From Marinobacter salarius (GTDB lineage Bacteria; Pseudomonadota; Gammaproteobacteria; Pseudomonadales; Oleiphilaceae): a DNA stretch of 64,000 nucleotides. The stretch is from assembly GCA_000831005.1 (NCBI GenBank), contig CP007152.1, positions 558,001-622,000 on the forward strand, written 5' to 3'. Of the stretch, positions 10,604-19,457 are shown piece after piece. The notes under the pieces are model-generated. The model was not told the DNA's origin. It did no database searches and was given only the letters and a program-made list of their open reading frames with translations. The translations under genes and the position numbers were made by a program. Each line of letters begins with the position of its first letter. The first letter of the stretch is position 1.

Positions 10604-11284
10604 TCAGCCGTCCTGTCGGGAGAAACTCTTTACCCCGTCTTCGGTACCCAGCAACAACAAGTCCGCAGGACGCCGAGCAAACAGGCCATTGGTCACAATG
10701 CCCACAATGTTGTTCAACTGCTCTTCCACCTGAAGCGGGCGGGAAATATCCAGATTGTGGATGTCCAGGATGATATTGCCGTTGTCGGTGGTGAAACCCT
10801 CGCGATAAACCGGGTCGCCGCCGAGCTTGACGATTTCGCGGCCAACGTGGCTGCGAGCCATGGGTACCACCTCCACCGGAAGCGGAAACGCGCCCAGAAT
10901 ATCCACCTTCTTGGACCCATCGGCAATGCAGATAAACGTCTTGGCCACCGCCGCTACGATCTTCTCACGGGTCAGGGCGCCGCCGCCCCCCTTGATCAAC
11001 TCCAGGCGTTCATTGGTCTCATCGGCACCATCGATATAGAACTCCAGGGGGCCGGCACTGTTGAGGTCGTAAACCGGAATACCATGGCTCTTCAGGCGCT
11101 CAGCCGTGGCGTCGGAACTGGCGACGGCGCCATCGAAATCGGTGCGGATATCCGCCAGCAGATCGATGAAACAGTTGGCCGTACTGCCGGTACCCACGCC
11201 GATAACGCTCTCCTGATCCAGGTGCGGCCTGATATGGTCCAGTGCGGCCTTGGCGACGGCTTTCTTCAGTTCGTCCTGATTCAT
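10604..11284 (-). CDS. rpiA: Ribose-5-phosphate isomerase A
   Basis: RpiA interconverts ribose 5-phosphate and ribulose 5-phosphate in the pentose phosphate pathway. The 226-residue product shows [48 protein letters not shown] and the C-terminal [17 protein letters not shown]. Intact and full length. It is divergent from ilvA (139-base gap), a common gammaproteobacterial pairing. Confidence 0.96.
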   Translation of the reverse strand: MNQDELKKAVAKAALDHIRPHLDQESVIGVGTGSTANCFIDLLADIRTDFDGAVASSDATAERLKSHGIPVYDLNSAGPLEFYIDGADETNERLELIKGGGGALTREKIVAAVAKTFICIADGSKKVDILGAFPLPVEVVPMARSHVGREIVKLGGDPVYREGFTTDNGNIILDIHNLDISRPLQVEEQLNNIVGIVTNGLFARRPADLLLLGTEDGVKSFSRQDG

Positions 11285-11423
11285 CGATCGACTCCGGTTT
11301 TGCAGGAAAGTGTGGTTAAAGTCGCCATTATAGCCCTTCTGTGGGGCGAGCTTATAGACGGAACCCCGGCAAAGTTTCTACACTGTCCGTTTTCCCAACG
11401 ACAATCCAACTCCGGACGGACCC

Positions 11424-12958
11424 ATGCCGCAACGCTACATAAAGAAAATCCTCGATGCTCGTGTTTACGACGTGGCCATCGAGACTCCGCTGACCGAGGC
11501 CCGTAGCCTCTCAAAGCGCTTTGGCAACAACATTCTGCTCAAGCGCGAAGACCTTCAGCCGGTGTTTTCTTTCAAGATTCGTGGCGCCTACAACCGGATT
11601 GCGCAGCTCTCTGAAGAGCAGAAAGCCAAGGGCGTGATTTGTGCCTCTGCTGGCAACCATGCCCAGGGCGTGGCCCTGGCTTCCAAGAACCTGGGTATCA
11701 AGGCGGTCATCGTCATGCCTCAGACCACGCCAGAGATCAAAGTGCGGTCTGTGCGTGATCACGGCGCCAAAGTGGTTCTCAAGGGCGACGCTTTTGACGA
11801 GGCCGCAGCTCATGCTCAGGAGCTGATCGCGAAGCACGGCTACACCTACATCCCGCCTTATGATGACCCGGACGTCATCGCCGGGCAGGGCACTGTGGCC
11901 ATGGAAATCATGTGGCAGTTCAGCAAACCCATCCATGCCATCTTTATCTGCGTTGGCGGCGGCGGACTGATTGCTGGTATGGCGGCCTACATCAAGTACC
12001 TGCGCCCGGAAATCAAGGTGATCGGCGTTGAACCCGAGGACTCCAACTGCCTGCAGGCGGCCATGAAGGCTGGCAAGCGGGTGGTACTGGACGAAGTGGG
12101 CATCTTCGCGGATGGCGTGGCCGTCAAGCAGATCGGCAAATACCCCTGGGAGATCTGCAAGGATCACGTAGACGAGGTGATCACCGTCTCCACCGACGAA
12201 ATCTGCGCCGCCATCAAGGATGTCTTCGAAGACACCCGCTCCATCGCCGAACCGGCCGGTGCGCTCGGCGTGGCTGGTATCAAGAAGTACATCGAGCGCG
12301 AACAGATCGAGAATGAAAACCTGGTGGCCACCCTCAGTGGGGCCAACATGAACTTCGATCGTTTGCGCTATATCTCGGAGCGCACGGAAATCGGTGAAAA
12401 GCGCGAGGCCATCCTGGCGGTGACCATCCCGGAGAAACCGGGGGCCTTCAAGACGTTCATCAACGCCCTGCACAAGCGCAGCATCACCGAGTTCAATTAC
12501 CGCTACGCCGATGCCACCAATGCGACCATCTTCGTGGGCATCCAGATTGCGGCGGGCGCCATGGCCGTGAAGATCTTATCCAGGATCTGCGGGAAACCGG
12601 ATATTCCGTCATAGACCTGACTGAGAGCGATCTGGCGAAGCAGCACATTCGCCATATGGTGGGTGGTCATGCGCCAACCATCACCAACGAGAAAGTTTTC
12701 CAGTTCGAGTTCCCGGAGCGCCCGGGTGCCTTGCTGAAGTTCCTGATGTCCTTGGGCACGCGCTGGAACATCTCCATGTTCCATTACCGCAACCACGGTG
12801 CGGCCTACAGCCGTGTTCTGCTGGGCGCCCAGGTGGAAGACGACGAAGTGAAAGACTTCGAGAAGATGCTCGACAAGGTTGGCTTCCGCTACGAAAACAT
12901 GACTGACAATGAGGCTTATCAGCTGTTTTTGGGAGCCGGGAACAATAAGTCTGGGTAA
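11424..12958 (+). CDS. ilvA: Threonine ammonia-lyase, biosynthetic (one frameshift)
   Basis: IlvA deaminates threonine to 2-oxobutanoate, the first step toward isoleucine. The PLP lysine is in SFKIRGAYNRI; ASAGNHAQGVALA and the phosphate loop CVGGGGLIAG follow; two C-terminal ACT-like regulatory domains (FQFEFPERPGALLKF in the second) imply feedback control. One base is missing near 12558-12561, which ends the frame in the first regulatory domain; repair gives about 511 residues, the expected length. No leader peptide or attenuator was recognised. Confidence 0.94.
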
Positions 12959-12967
12959 CGCGGATTA

Positions 12968-13077
12968 GGATTGGGTACGGCTGGCCTTCCAAAACTGTGC
13001 GGAGCCATGGATGGCGGAGCTCAAGCGCCACATGGATGTGCTTGAGCGTGTTTTGGAAGGCCAGCCGCACCCAATCC
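12968..13077. repeat. Long intergenic inverted repeat (hairpin element)
   Basis: Arms of 28 bases (12968-12995 and 13050-13077) match except for one position that still allows a G-U pair; the arm contains ggctggccttccaaaac. The interior holds a nested hairpin (gctcaagc / gcttgagc) and agcgccacatggatgt. It follows ilvA and could end its transcript, but is larger than a normal terminator and has no T tract. Confidence 0.8.
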
Positions 13078-13236
13078 GGACGGTGAACTCCTGCTCTAGA
13101 AAGTCTTACAAAACTTTAATCTGTGAAAAATTGTAAAACACGGGATAGGTGTTAGTCTTTCGTCTAATTCTTGAAAACAAGAATAGTCAACTGATTTAGA
13201 TCGATTTTACTATTTAAAATACCGGAGAATCCCCTC

Positions 13237-13386
13237 ATGGGCCGCAAGCCTGACATTATCCGGACGGTCGTGCTGATTTTCGCCGTTGGCCTTGTTATTA
13301 CTGGCTTCACATCACTTCAGGCCTCTGATGATGAGCCTACGGCCTCCGATAGCGAAGCCTTTACAGTGTCCGCCGTTCGAGACTAA
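13237..13386 (+). CDS. Small membrane-anchored or exported protein, 49 residues
   Basis: A short reading frame MGRKPDIIRTVVLIF... with a ribosome site (CGGAG) 9 bases before the ATG. Basic N terminus, one hydrophobic stretch (residues about 10-26), then TSLQASDDEPTAS, an acidic tail that could follow a signal-peptidase cut after LQA. It ends 3 bases before the convergent fau gene. Function unknown; the ribosome site and signal-like layout support a real gene. Confidence 0.6.
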   Translation: MGRKPDIIRTVVLIFAVGLVITGFTSLQASDDEPTASDSEAFTVSAVRD

Positions 13387-13389
13387 ACC

Positions 13390-14040
13390 TTACCGAAAGC
13401 TCTTTGATCTCATTCGGTAACGCTCTCTGTCAGTCACCACACTGTGCAGAGGGATATCCCAGGGTTCGAGCGGTAACTCCGATACTTTCTGACAGTCATG
13501 GGCCAGCCCGATCAGCTTGGGGGCCAGTCGTGGCCGGATTCGCGTGAACGCAAAGGTGCGATCATAGAAGCCGCCACCCATGCCCAGCCGGCCACCGAAA
13601 CCATCAAATCCCACCAGCGGAAACAGCACTGCATCCAGCGCCCATGGTGGCCGCTCCAGCCCCTTGTGGAAGGGTGGTTCCGGAATGCCAAAGCGGTTGG
13701 CTGTCAGCTCGGTGCCATCGGTAAAAGGGCTGAAAACCAGCCTGCCGCGGTGCACCGGATGCAGCACCGGCAAATAGAAGTGAATGCCTCGCCTGCGGGC
13801 AACATGAACGTACACCTGGGGATCAATTTCACCGTCGTTGGGCAGGTATACGGCAACGTGGCGGGCCCTGAAAAGGTCAGGATGTTTCAACAGGTTCAGC
13901 GCAAGCTGGTCAGCGGCAATCTGTTGTTCTTCCACAGACAGCGAGCGGCGCTTCTTCCGAAGGGCCTTGCGAAGATTGCTTCGGGATTGCGAGTCAGGGT
14001 GCTCTTCAAAGGGCTGGGGTGAGACAACGTTGGTCAACAT
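13390..14040 (-). CDS. fau: 5-formyltetrahydrofolate cyclo-ligase
   Basis: Converts 5-formyl-THF to 5,10-methenyl-THF with ATP. The 216-residue product has basic N-terminal LRKALRKKRRSLS, FYLPVLHPVHRGRLVFSPF and the glycine loop GRLGMGGGFYDRTF that binds the phosphate. In gammaproteobacteria this gene (ygfA) usually follows 6S RNA directly; here a DUF2750 gene lies between them on the other strand. Confidence 0.93.
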   Translation of the reverse strand: MLTNVVSPQPFEEHPDSQSRSNLRKALRKKRRSLSVEEQQIAADQLALNLLKHPDLFRARHVAVYLPNDGEIDPQVYVHVARRRGIHFYLPVLHPVHRGRLVFSPFTDGTELTANRFGIPEPPFHKGLERPPWALDAVLFPLVGFDGFGGRLGMGGGFYDRTFAFTRIRPRLAPKLIGLAHDCQKVSELPLEPWDIPLHSVVTDRERYRMRSKSFR

Positions 14041-14177
14041 AGAGCTTTTTCTACCATCGGGCTGCCCCCGTTGTACAGAAAAATGTCGCCTGTCACCGGT
14101 CTCTGGTTATGTCGGTGTGGCGAGCCGATAGGCTATCATTGGCCCTTCAAACTTTTCGTTCAACAGCAGGTCGACCC

Positions 14178-14561
14178 ATGAACCATGATGCATTAACGAG
14201 TGTCCTCGAATCAGACGGCGAAGAACGATACGACTATTTCCTGAGCCAGGTCGGGGAGGAGCGTGAAATCTGGATTCTGGTGAATGCGGAGAATCGCTTC
14301 CTCAAGATCGTGTCTGAAGATGGCGATGTGGAGTACCTGCCGGTATGGCCCAGTGAGGCATTCGCGGTGGAGTATGGTAAGGGTTCCGACGATCTCACGC
14401 CTAAGCGTATTCCGTTGCCGGATTTTTTCAGGAAATGGGTGCCGGGTTTGACGAAAGATGGTCTGGACGTCGGAGTGCTGCCTGGCCTGGATGAAACCCT
14501 TTGGATAACCGAGCCGGAAGAGCTGAAACGCGACCTGCAGGATGAATTGTCGAGTTTCTGA
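14178..14561 (+). CDS. DUF2750 family protein
   Basis: A 127-residue soluble protein with the family pattern: RYDYFLSQVGEEREIWIL, VEYLPVWPSEAFAVEY, PLPDFFRKWVPGL, GVLPGLDETLWITEPEELKRDL. Function unknown. The ATG at 14178 is chosen because conservation starts at MNHDALTSVLES. It sits convergently between 6S RNA and fau. Confidence 0.85.
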   Translation: MNHDALTSVLESDGEERYDYFLSQVGEEREIWILVNAENRFLKIVSEDGDVEYLPVWPSEAFAVEYGKGSDDLTPKRIPLPDFFRKWVPGLTKDGLDVGVLPGLDETLWITEPEELKRDLQDELSSF

Positions 14562-14581
14562 GGATCCTGGTTGAAAGTAAA

Positions 14582-14759
14582 GCTTCCCGGGCTGCCGTTA
14601 TCGGATGTGGCCCTTGAACCCAAAGTTCAAGGTCGGTGGCCGCTGTGACATATTAGGCTTTCCCCGTATGGGGACGTGCTCACAATGCCCTGAAGTAGCC
14701 ACCTGGGTAGTGCGCATCGGCTCGAGGACGAATCCGACCAGCGAACAGCCCAGGAAGTT
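14582..14759 (-). ncRNA. ssrS: 6S RNA
   Basis: 6S RNA binds sigma-70 RNA polymerase and mimics an open promoter in stationary phase. The 3' part has accttgaactttgggttcaa, the family hairpin also found in E. coli 6S RNA. The ends pair: cttcctgggctg at the 5' side with cagcccgggaag at the 3' side (14583-14594), closing the long rod. A TATAAT -10 box at 14766-14771 (minus strand) places the start near 14758. The position just downstream of zapA and upstream of fau matches the conserved locus. End points are estimated to within a few bases. Confidence 0.93.
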
Positions 14760-14823
14760 AATTTCATTATACGGGCATTGCCGGGGCTGATTGCAACACC
14801 TGAATCGGATTCCTGTGTAAGGA

Positions 14824-15120
14824 CTAGTTACCGGTGCCTTCACCCAGTGCGGTATCGAGCTTTTCGTCCATGGCGTTGAGAATTGAACTGGCGGTGTCCG
14901 ACATGGTGTCCCGCTCAAGCATCTCATTGGTGATGTTGAGTGCCGCCATCACGGCGATACGTTCGGTACCGAATACCTTGCCGCTGGCCCGTATTTCCCG
15001 CATTTTGGTGTCCAGGTGCCTGGCGGAGCGGAGAAGGGCTTCCTGCTCTTCCTGGGGGCAGGCGACCAGGTATTCCTTGTCGAGAATCTTGACTTCGACG
15101 GTTGTCGGCTGCTGTGGCAT
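14824..15120 (-). CDS. zapA: Cell division protein ZapA
   Basis: ZapA bundles FtsZ filaments at the division ring. The 98-residue product has the N-terminal globular part VEVKILDKEYLVACPQEEQ, RSARHLDTKMREIR, and AVMAALNITNEMLE, followed by a helical C terminus. It overlaps the stop of the zapB-like gene by one base and precedes 6S RNA, as in other gammaproteobacteria. Confidence 0.93.
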   Translation of the reverse strand: MPQQPTTVEVKILDKEYLVACPQEEQEALLRSARHLDTKMREIRASGKVFGTERIAVMAALNITNEMLERDTMSDTASSILNAMDEKLDTALGEGTGN

Positions 15121-15326
15121 CAGTGGTGCTCCAGGGCCCGGAGGCGGCCTATCATGGCTTCAATCTTGTTTTTGGCAAGATCATTCTTGTGCATGAGCTG
15201 CGCTCGCTCACGGTTCCAGTCGTCCTGCAGCTCGCGCAGCATCGCGTTGTCACGTTCCAGTTTGCGACAGTGTTCGATCAATCTGTCGAGTTTGTCCGCC
15301 AATGCCTGTAGTTCGGACTGTTCCAT
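15120..15326 (-). CDS. ZapB-like coiled-coil protein (TIGR02449 type)
   Basis: A 68-residue, almost wholly helical protein with heptad spacing (LQALADKLDRLIEHCRKLE), the usual small partner upstream of zapA in this group. A role in Z-ring organisation is inferred from location and coiled-coil nature. Confidence 0.82.
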   Translation of the reverse strand: MEQSELQALADKLDRLIEHCRKLERDNAMLRELQDDWNRERAQLMHKNDLAKNKIEAMIGRLRALEHH

Positions 15327-15428
15327 GAGTCGTCCAACGCCTGTATCAAAGAAGTGAACTAACTATAAGTGTGGACTGCAAGCTGGTCAATTTACAGGGA
15401 TGTCATGGCCCGCGTTGCGTGATGTCCG

Positions 15429-16703
15429 TCACTCTGGGGCCACGTGTCCCAGCCCCTGTTTTCGGCTGCCTCGCCAGGCCTGGAGTGCTGGAATCAGTCC
15501 CACGAGCAACGCTGCAAGAGGGACGCTGGCGAGGATCGACCATTCCGTTGCATTCAGCGGCCGCAAGCCTACCTGAGCGCCCCATGTATCCAGTAGCCAG
15601 GGGCTAAGAGCCGCGATGCCGGCCGCTCCGGCCAGGATCGCGAGCCCGCAGGCCGCAATGGCCAGCAGAATGCATTCGATCACGTGCAATGCCGCGATGA
15701 GGGCGGGCGAAGCCCCGGTAGCCCTGAGAATCGCCACTTCCTGCCGCCGCTGCGCTTGCAGAGTCAGCAACACGGCCACGAGCCCGACCAGGCTGGTGAC
15801 CACGACAAAGCCGGTGATGCCCAGCAAGGCTTTTTCGAACTGACCCATGATTCGCCAGAGTTCGCTGAGCGCCACCCCCGGGAGAATCGCCGACAACGGT
15901 TCGAGCTGCGATTCGTTGATCTGGCGCTGAACCTGAAAAGTCAGCACTTTCCGGTCGATGCCCACGAATGCCGCGGTAATCGCGTCCGGTGTGAGGTCCC
16001 TCTGCCTGGCCTGTTCGGGCGTGACGGTTCGCCCGGGGATGGCAACACCGGATTCCCAGCCAATATGGATGGCTTCGAGGCCCTCCAGGCTGACGTAAAC
16101 TGCCTGGTCCACCGGTGTGCCAGTGGGAGCGAGGATGCCAGTGACCGTAAACGGAGTGTCCTTGTGGTTGGAGAAGCTGGTCTTGCCGCCGCCATGGGAC
16201 AGGACAACCCTGTCGCCAGTCTGGTGAGCGTGCTTGCGGGCTACTTCGGCCCCCAACACCACGTCGAAGACATCGGCGAACCATTCTCCCTCGGCCAATG
16301 CGGGTTTCTGGTCCCGACCGTAGCGGAAATGTTCCGGGAACTGCTCGCTGGTGCCGACAACCCGGTGCCCGCGATAACTGTCACCCAGGGATATGGGCAC
16401 CAGCCAGCCGATGCGCTCATCCTCCTGCAGTTTCTCGTAGGTACTCCAGCGGATGTTGTTGGTGGCGTCACCGATGTGAAAGACCGTGTACAGCAGCAGG
16501 TTCAGCTGACCGCTGCGAGCGCCCACGATCAGGTCGGTGCCGGAGATGGTGCTGGTAAAGGACTGCTTCACTTCGGTGCGAAGGTACTGAACGCCCAGAA
16601 GCAGGGTGATGCTGAGCGTCAGGGTCAGGGTTACCAGCGCCAGTACCCTGCGCCGATACCAGAGGCTTGCCATGGCCAGAGACAGTGCCAGCCGCAGGTT
16701 CAT
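15429..16703 (-). CDS. ABC transporter permease, FtsX/MacB type (Zur-linked system)
   Basis: A 424-residue inner-membrane protein: N-terminal helix (ALVTLTLTLSITLLLGVQYL), a large periplasmic domain (about residues 45-270), and three C-terminal helices of the FtsX fold. With the ATPase at 16700, DUF3299 and DUF2796 it matches the Zur-regulated zinc cluster known in Pseudomonas aeruginosa (PA4063-PA4066), with different gene orientation. Its substrate is not established; a role in zinc or metallophore handling is inferred. It overlaps the ATPase gene by four bases. Confidence 0.85.
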   Translation of the reverse strand: MNLRLALSLAMASLWYRRRVLALVTLTLTLSITLLLGVQYLRTEVKQSFTSTISGTDLIVGARSGQLNLLLYTVFHIGDATNNIRWSTYEKLQEDERIGWLVPISLGDSYRGHRVVGTSEQFPEHFRYGRDQKPALAEGEWFADVFDVVLGAEVARKHAHQTGDRVVLSHGGGKTSFSNHKDTPFTVTGILAPTGTPVDQAVYVSLEGLEAIHIGWESGVAIPGRTVTPEQARQRDLTPDAITAAFVGIDRKVLTFQVQRQINESQLEPLSAILPGVALSELWRIMGQFEKALLGITGFVVVTSLVGLVAVLLTLQAQRRQEVAILRATGASPALIAALHVIECILLAIAACGLAILAGAAGIAALSPWLLDTWGAQVGLRPLNATEWSILASVPLAALLVGLIPALQAWRGSRKQGLGHVAPE

Positions 16704-17440
16704 GGGGTCACCTCCAGGGCCAGTTGGTGGTTAAAGCGTTGGGCCAGGCTCTTGTCGTGACTGACAAAGACAACGGATGAGTGTTTTTCCGCCGCCAGCC
16801 CCAGCAACAACTCGATAAAGCGGTCCCGGTTGTCGCTGTCCAGGGCCGAGGTGGGCTCGTCGGCGAGGATCAGTTCCGGGGCGCCGGTCAGTGCCCGGGC
16901 GGCGGCTACTCGCTGTTGTTGCCCGACGCTGAGGGTGGTAACACGCCGGTGCCAATGGCTCTGGGGGATGCCCAGGGCAGTCAGCAGGGATTTCGCTTCT
17001 GCCTCCGGCGAAGACAAGGCCCGCGCTCGGCGTTTCCGTGAAAGCTTGCAGGGCAGTGTGACATTGTCCAGCGTGCTCAGGTAGGGCACCAGGTTGAACT
17101 GCTGGAAGATAACGCCCATGTGGTCGGCCCTGAATCGGTCGCGTTGGCCGCTGGTCAGGCCTGCCAGGTCTGTGCCCAGTAATTCCAGGCGACCGGTGTC
17201 CGGCACGATCAGGCCTCCCATCAGGCTCAGGAGTGTGCTCTTGCCGCTACCGCTGGGGCCTCGCAGGAAAAGGTGTTCACCGCTGTTCAGTGTTACGTCA
17301 GGATAGCGAATGCCCGGCTGGGTCCGGTCCCAGCGAAAAGTGAGTTCGCTGATGCGGAGGGTTTGCCGTGGGGTTACGGAACTCTCTGAGGTTACGGAAC
17401 TATCTTTGTGCAAGTCTGTCTTGCCGGTCATGTCAGGCAT
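16700..17440 (-). CDS. ABC transporter ATP-binding protein (Zur-linked system)
   Basis: A 246-residue LolD/MacB-type ATPase: Walker A GPSGSGKSTLLS, Q loop FQQFNLVPYLSTL, signature LSVGQQQRVAAARAL (SVGQQ in place of SGGQ), Walker B LILADEPTSALDS, and H loop FVSHDKSL. Partner of the permease at 15429. The N terminus is slightly long (SSVTSESSVT repeat) and a later start is possible. Confidence 0.88.
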   Translation of the reverse strand: MPDMTGKTDLHKDSSVTSESSVTPRQTLRISELTFRWDRTQPGIRYPDVTLNSGEHLFLRGPSGSGKSTLLSLMGGLIVPDTGRLELLGTDLAGLTSGQRDRFRADHMGVIFQQFNLVPYLSTLDNVTLPCKLSRKRRARALSSPEAEAKSLLTALGIPQSHWHRRVTTLSVGQQQRVAAARALTGAPELILADEPTSALDSDNRDRFIELLLGLAAEKHSSVVFVSHDKSLAQRFNHQLALEVTP

Positions 17441-17489
17441 TGGTCATCCGGTGTATGATCCCTGAATCGTTACAGGAGACGTCAGTTTT

Positions 17490-18032
17490 ATGTCAGAACC
17501 TCTGGAATCCCGCTCGCGGCAACGCTCTCTGTTTGCCATCCTGTGTATGGTGGCGCTGGTCGCGGCCTTCAGTCTTTCAGCCGCCGTTAGCGCAAAAGAC
17601 GCCTCGCAAGAGATCGACTGGCTGGAATTGATGCCAGAGGAGGATCTCAACCTACTCGAGAATATGCCAGAAGTCTCCCACGAGGGTGACGGCCCTGCCA
17701 CATTGCCGGACGAGATCATGACAGGCCGCGTGGTGCCTGAAATGGATGGCCGGTCGGGCCGGATTCCGGGTTTCGTCGTGCCGCTGAAAACCACACAGGA
17801 TATGCGCATTCTGGAGTTTTTCCTGGTGCCATACTATGGCGCCTGCATACACGTGCCGCCACCTCCTCCAAACCAGATCATCCATGTGAAGTACAAGAAG
17901 GGCTTCAAGCTGGAAGCACTCTACGATCCGGTGTGGATTGAGGGCACCCTGAAGATCGAGAAGACCGAGAACGACATTGCTTCGTCCTCCTACTCCATCG
18001 TGGCGGAGAACGTCTCACCCTACGAGGAGTAA
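17490..18032 (+). CDS. DUF3299 family exported protein
   Basis: A 180-residue protein with a signal peptide (FAILCMVALVAAFSLSAAVSA), then IDWLELMPEEDLNLLENMP, GFVVPLKTTQDMRILEFFLV, and PYYGACIHVPPPPPNQIIHV; the Cys-Ile-His segment may bind metal. This family accompanies Zur-controlled ABC systems in pseudomonads (PA4066). Divergent from the ATPase gene across only 49 bases; convergent with DUF2796. Confidence 0.87.
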   Translation: MSEPLESRSRQRSLFAILCMVALVAAFSLSAAVSAKDASQEIDWLELMPEEDLNLLENMPEVSHEGDGPATLPDEIMTGRVVPEMDGRSGRIPGFVVPLKTTQDMRILEFFLVPYYGACIHVPPPPPNQIIHVKYKKGFKLEALYDPVWIEGTLKIEKTENDIASSSYSIVAENVSPYEE

Positions 18033-18055
18033 TGTCTCTGCAGGGCGTTCATAGG

Positions 18056-18694
18056 TCAGTTGTTGACAGTAAATGCCCGGTTTGAGGGTGTCAGCCGGGC
18101 ACTACCCTGGCCAGAGGGGCTGACCCATTCGACGGTGAGCTCCTCCATGCCCTCGAACCTCTCCATCAGTGCCGATGTGAATTCCTGATCGGCGTCGATG
18201 CGGTTGCATTCCAGTTGCTGGGATACGTCGTATTCCCGATGAGTGGCTTCCCCATGATGTTCTTCGTCATGATGTCCTTCGTCGTGATGTTCGGCCTTGT
18301 GATGATCGTGCTTGTCGTGGCCGTGATGAGTCTCCCCACCATGGTTTTCGTCTTCCCCGCCGAGTTCCACGGCTGCGGCTGTCACGCGGCAGTCGGCCGC
18401 TGCGGTGTTGACCAGCGGCGTGGTTTCCAGCCAGCGGGTAATGTCCGCCAACCGGCTTTTTTCCGCCTCTGTGCGGGCGCCATGCTCGAACCCGGCGAGG
18501 TTGTAGGCCGGGGAATTGAGCATCAGGTCAATACGGTTTTCTTCCACCGCCATCTGCAATCGGGCATGGCCGTGCTCGTGGGCGCCGGGATTGTCGGCGG
18601 CCAGCGCCATCGGTGCCAGGCTGCAGGCGGCGACCATACATCCAAGTGTATGCAGCGAGCGTGGACGGTTGGGGGGTAAGCGTTTAGCGGACAT
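18056..18694 (-). CDS. Histidine-rich zinc-binding protein, DUF2796 family
   Basis: An exported protein of about 212 residues. After a signal peptide it contains NPGAHEHGHARLQMAVEENR and an extreme His/Asp/Glu stretch (around residues 120-160, with HHGHDKHDHHKAEHH), a likely zinc chelator in the periplasm. The ATG at 18694 is chosen because AAGGAG lies 10 bases before it; an upstream Met would overlap the Zur-like palindrome at 18716-18736, which implies induction on zinc starvation. Confidence 0.88.
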   Translation of the reverse strand: MSAKRLPPNRPRSLHTLGCMVAACSLAPMALAADNPGAHEHGHARLQMAVEENRIDLMLNSPAYNLAGFEHGARTEAEKSRLADITRWLETTPLVNTAAADCRVTAAAVELGGEDENHGGETHHGHDKHDHHKAEHHDEGHHDEEHHGEATHREYDVSQQLECNRIDADQEFTSALMERFEGMEELTVEWVSPSGQGSARLTPSNRAFTVNN

Positions 18695-18715
18695 GGCAGG
18701 CGGCTCTCCTTGAAA

Positions 18716-18736
18716 TTGATATGTTATAACATAATT
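18716..18736. promoter_or_regulatory. Zur box-like palindrome
   Basis: The perfect 12-base palindrome ATGTTATAACAT (18721-18732) with A/T flanks fits the gammaproteobacterial Zur consensus (GTTATNNNATAAC-like). It lies 22 bases before the DUF2796 start, so zinc-bound Zur should block this promoter. Confidence 0.8.
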
Positions 18737-18833
18737 TACTCTTTCCCGCTCCGGAATCAAGAGGGCAAGTGTCTTAAATGCGCCTGAATGCTAGGATAGG
18801 CCTTCACTCATTCATACAGGACCGTCCCGTTTC

Positions 18834-19430
18834 ATGTCCGAAACCGACACCTCCAACGCCCGCGCCGTCGCCTTTGAGCGCTGGGCGAATATGTTCACCG
18901 CTCACAAGGCTTTCAGTCATCCATCAGAGCTCCATGGCGTGCTTTGTGGCCGGCTCGCTGCCGGCGCTCGTATCAATGAAGAAGAATGGCTGGCCATGGT
19001 GTGTGAGCACATGGGCCTGCCCCAGACTGCGACCGACGAATCGGACGAATTGCGGGAATTTATGGCCTCGGCCTATAGCCAGACGCTCGAGTTGCTCAAG
19101 GCCACCGATATGAGTTTTCAGCCCTTGCTGCCGGACGATGATTACGCCATCGAGCAGCGACTGGAAGCACTCACCTCTTGGGTGCGTGGGTTCCTCGAGG
19201 GCATGGCGCTGTCCGCTGGTCAGGCACTGGGTGAGGCGCCGGACGAGATTCGCGAACTCATTGAAGATCTGGTGGCGATCAGTCAGGTGGCCGATGATGA
19301 CGAGCCGGACGATGAAAGCGAACAACAATTGATGGAAATCGTCGAATATGTACGGCTGGGGGCGCTAGCGGTGTTTACTGAGTTCAATCCGCCGGAAAAG
19401 CCGTCACCCAATACCCCGACTTTGCACTGA
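18834..19430 (+). CDS. YgfB/YecA family UPF0149 protein
   Basis: A 198-residue helical acidic protein with PSELHGVLCGRLAAGARI, the family signature, and LTSWVRGFLEGMALSAGQ. In E. coli ygfB heads the pepP-ubiH-ubiI group, the order seen here. Precise role not known. Confidence 0.9.
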   Translation: MSETDTSNARAVAFERWANMFTAHKAFSHPSELHGVLCGRLAAGARINEEEWLAMVCEHMGLPQTATDESDELREFMASAYSQTLELLKATDMSFQPLLPDDDYAIEQRLEALTSWVRGFLEGMALSAGQALGEAPDEIRELIEDLVAISQVADDDEPDDESEQQLMEIVEYVRLGALAVFTEFNPPEKPSPNTPTLH

Positions 19431-19457
19431 ACAACGCTGATACCCGTGGGAGACTTC

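Noticed and set aside
11511..12473. Open frame of 320 codons on the minus strand
   Set aside because: Antisense to ilvA, which has complete catalytic motifs; His/Asp-rich shadow composition.
15684..16760. Long open frame (358 codons) on the plus strand
   Set aside because: Antisense to the ABC permease, with low-complexity Gln/Gly-rich composition typical of a shadow frame.
17441..17489. Possible Zur site (TGTATGAT...ATCGTTACA) between ATPase and DUF3299
   Set aside because: The arms match only partly and the core GTTAT-N3-ATAAC pattern is absent.
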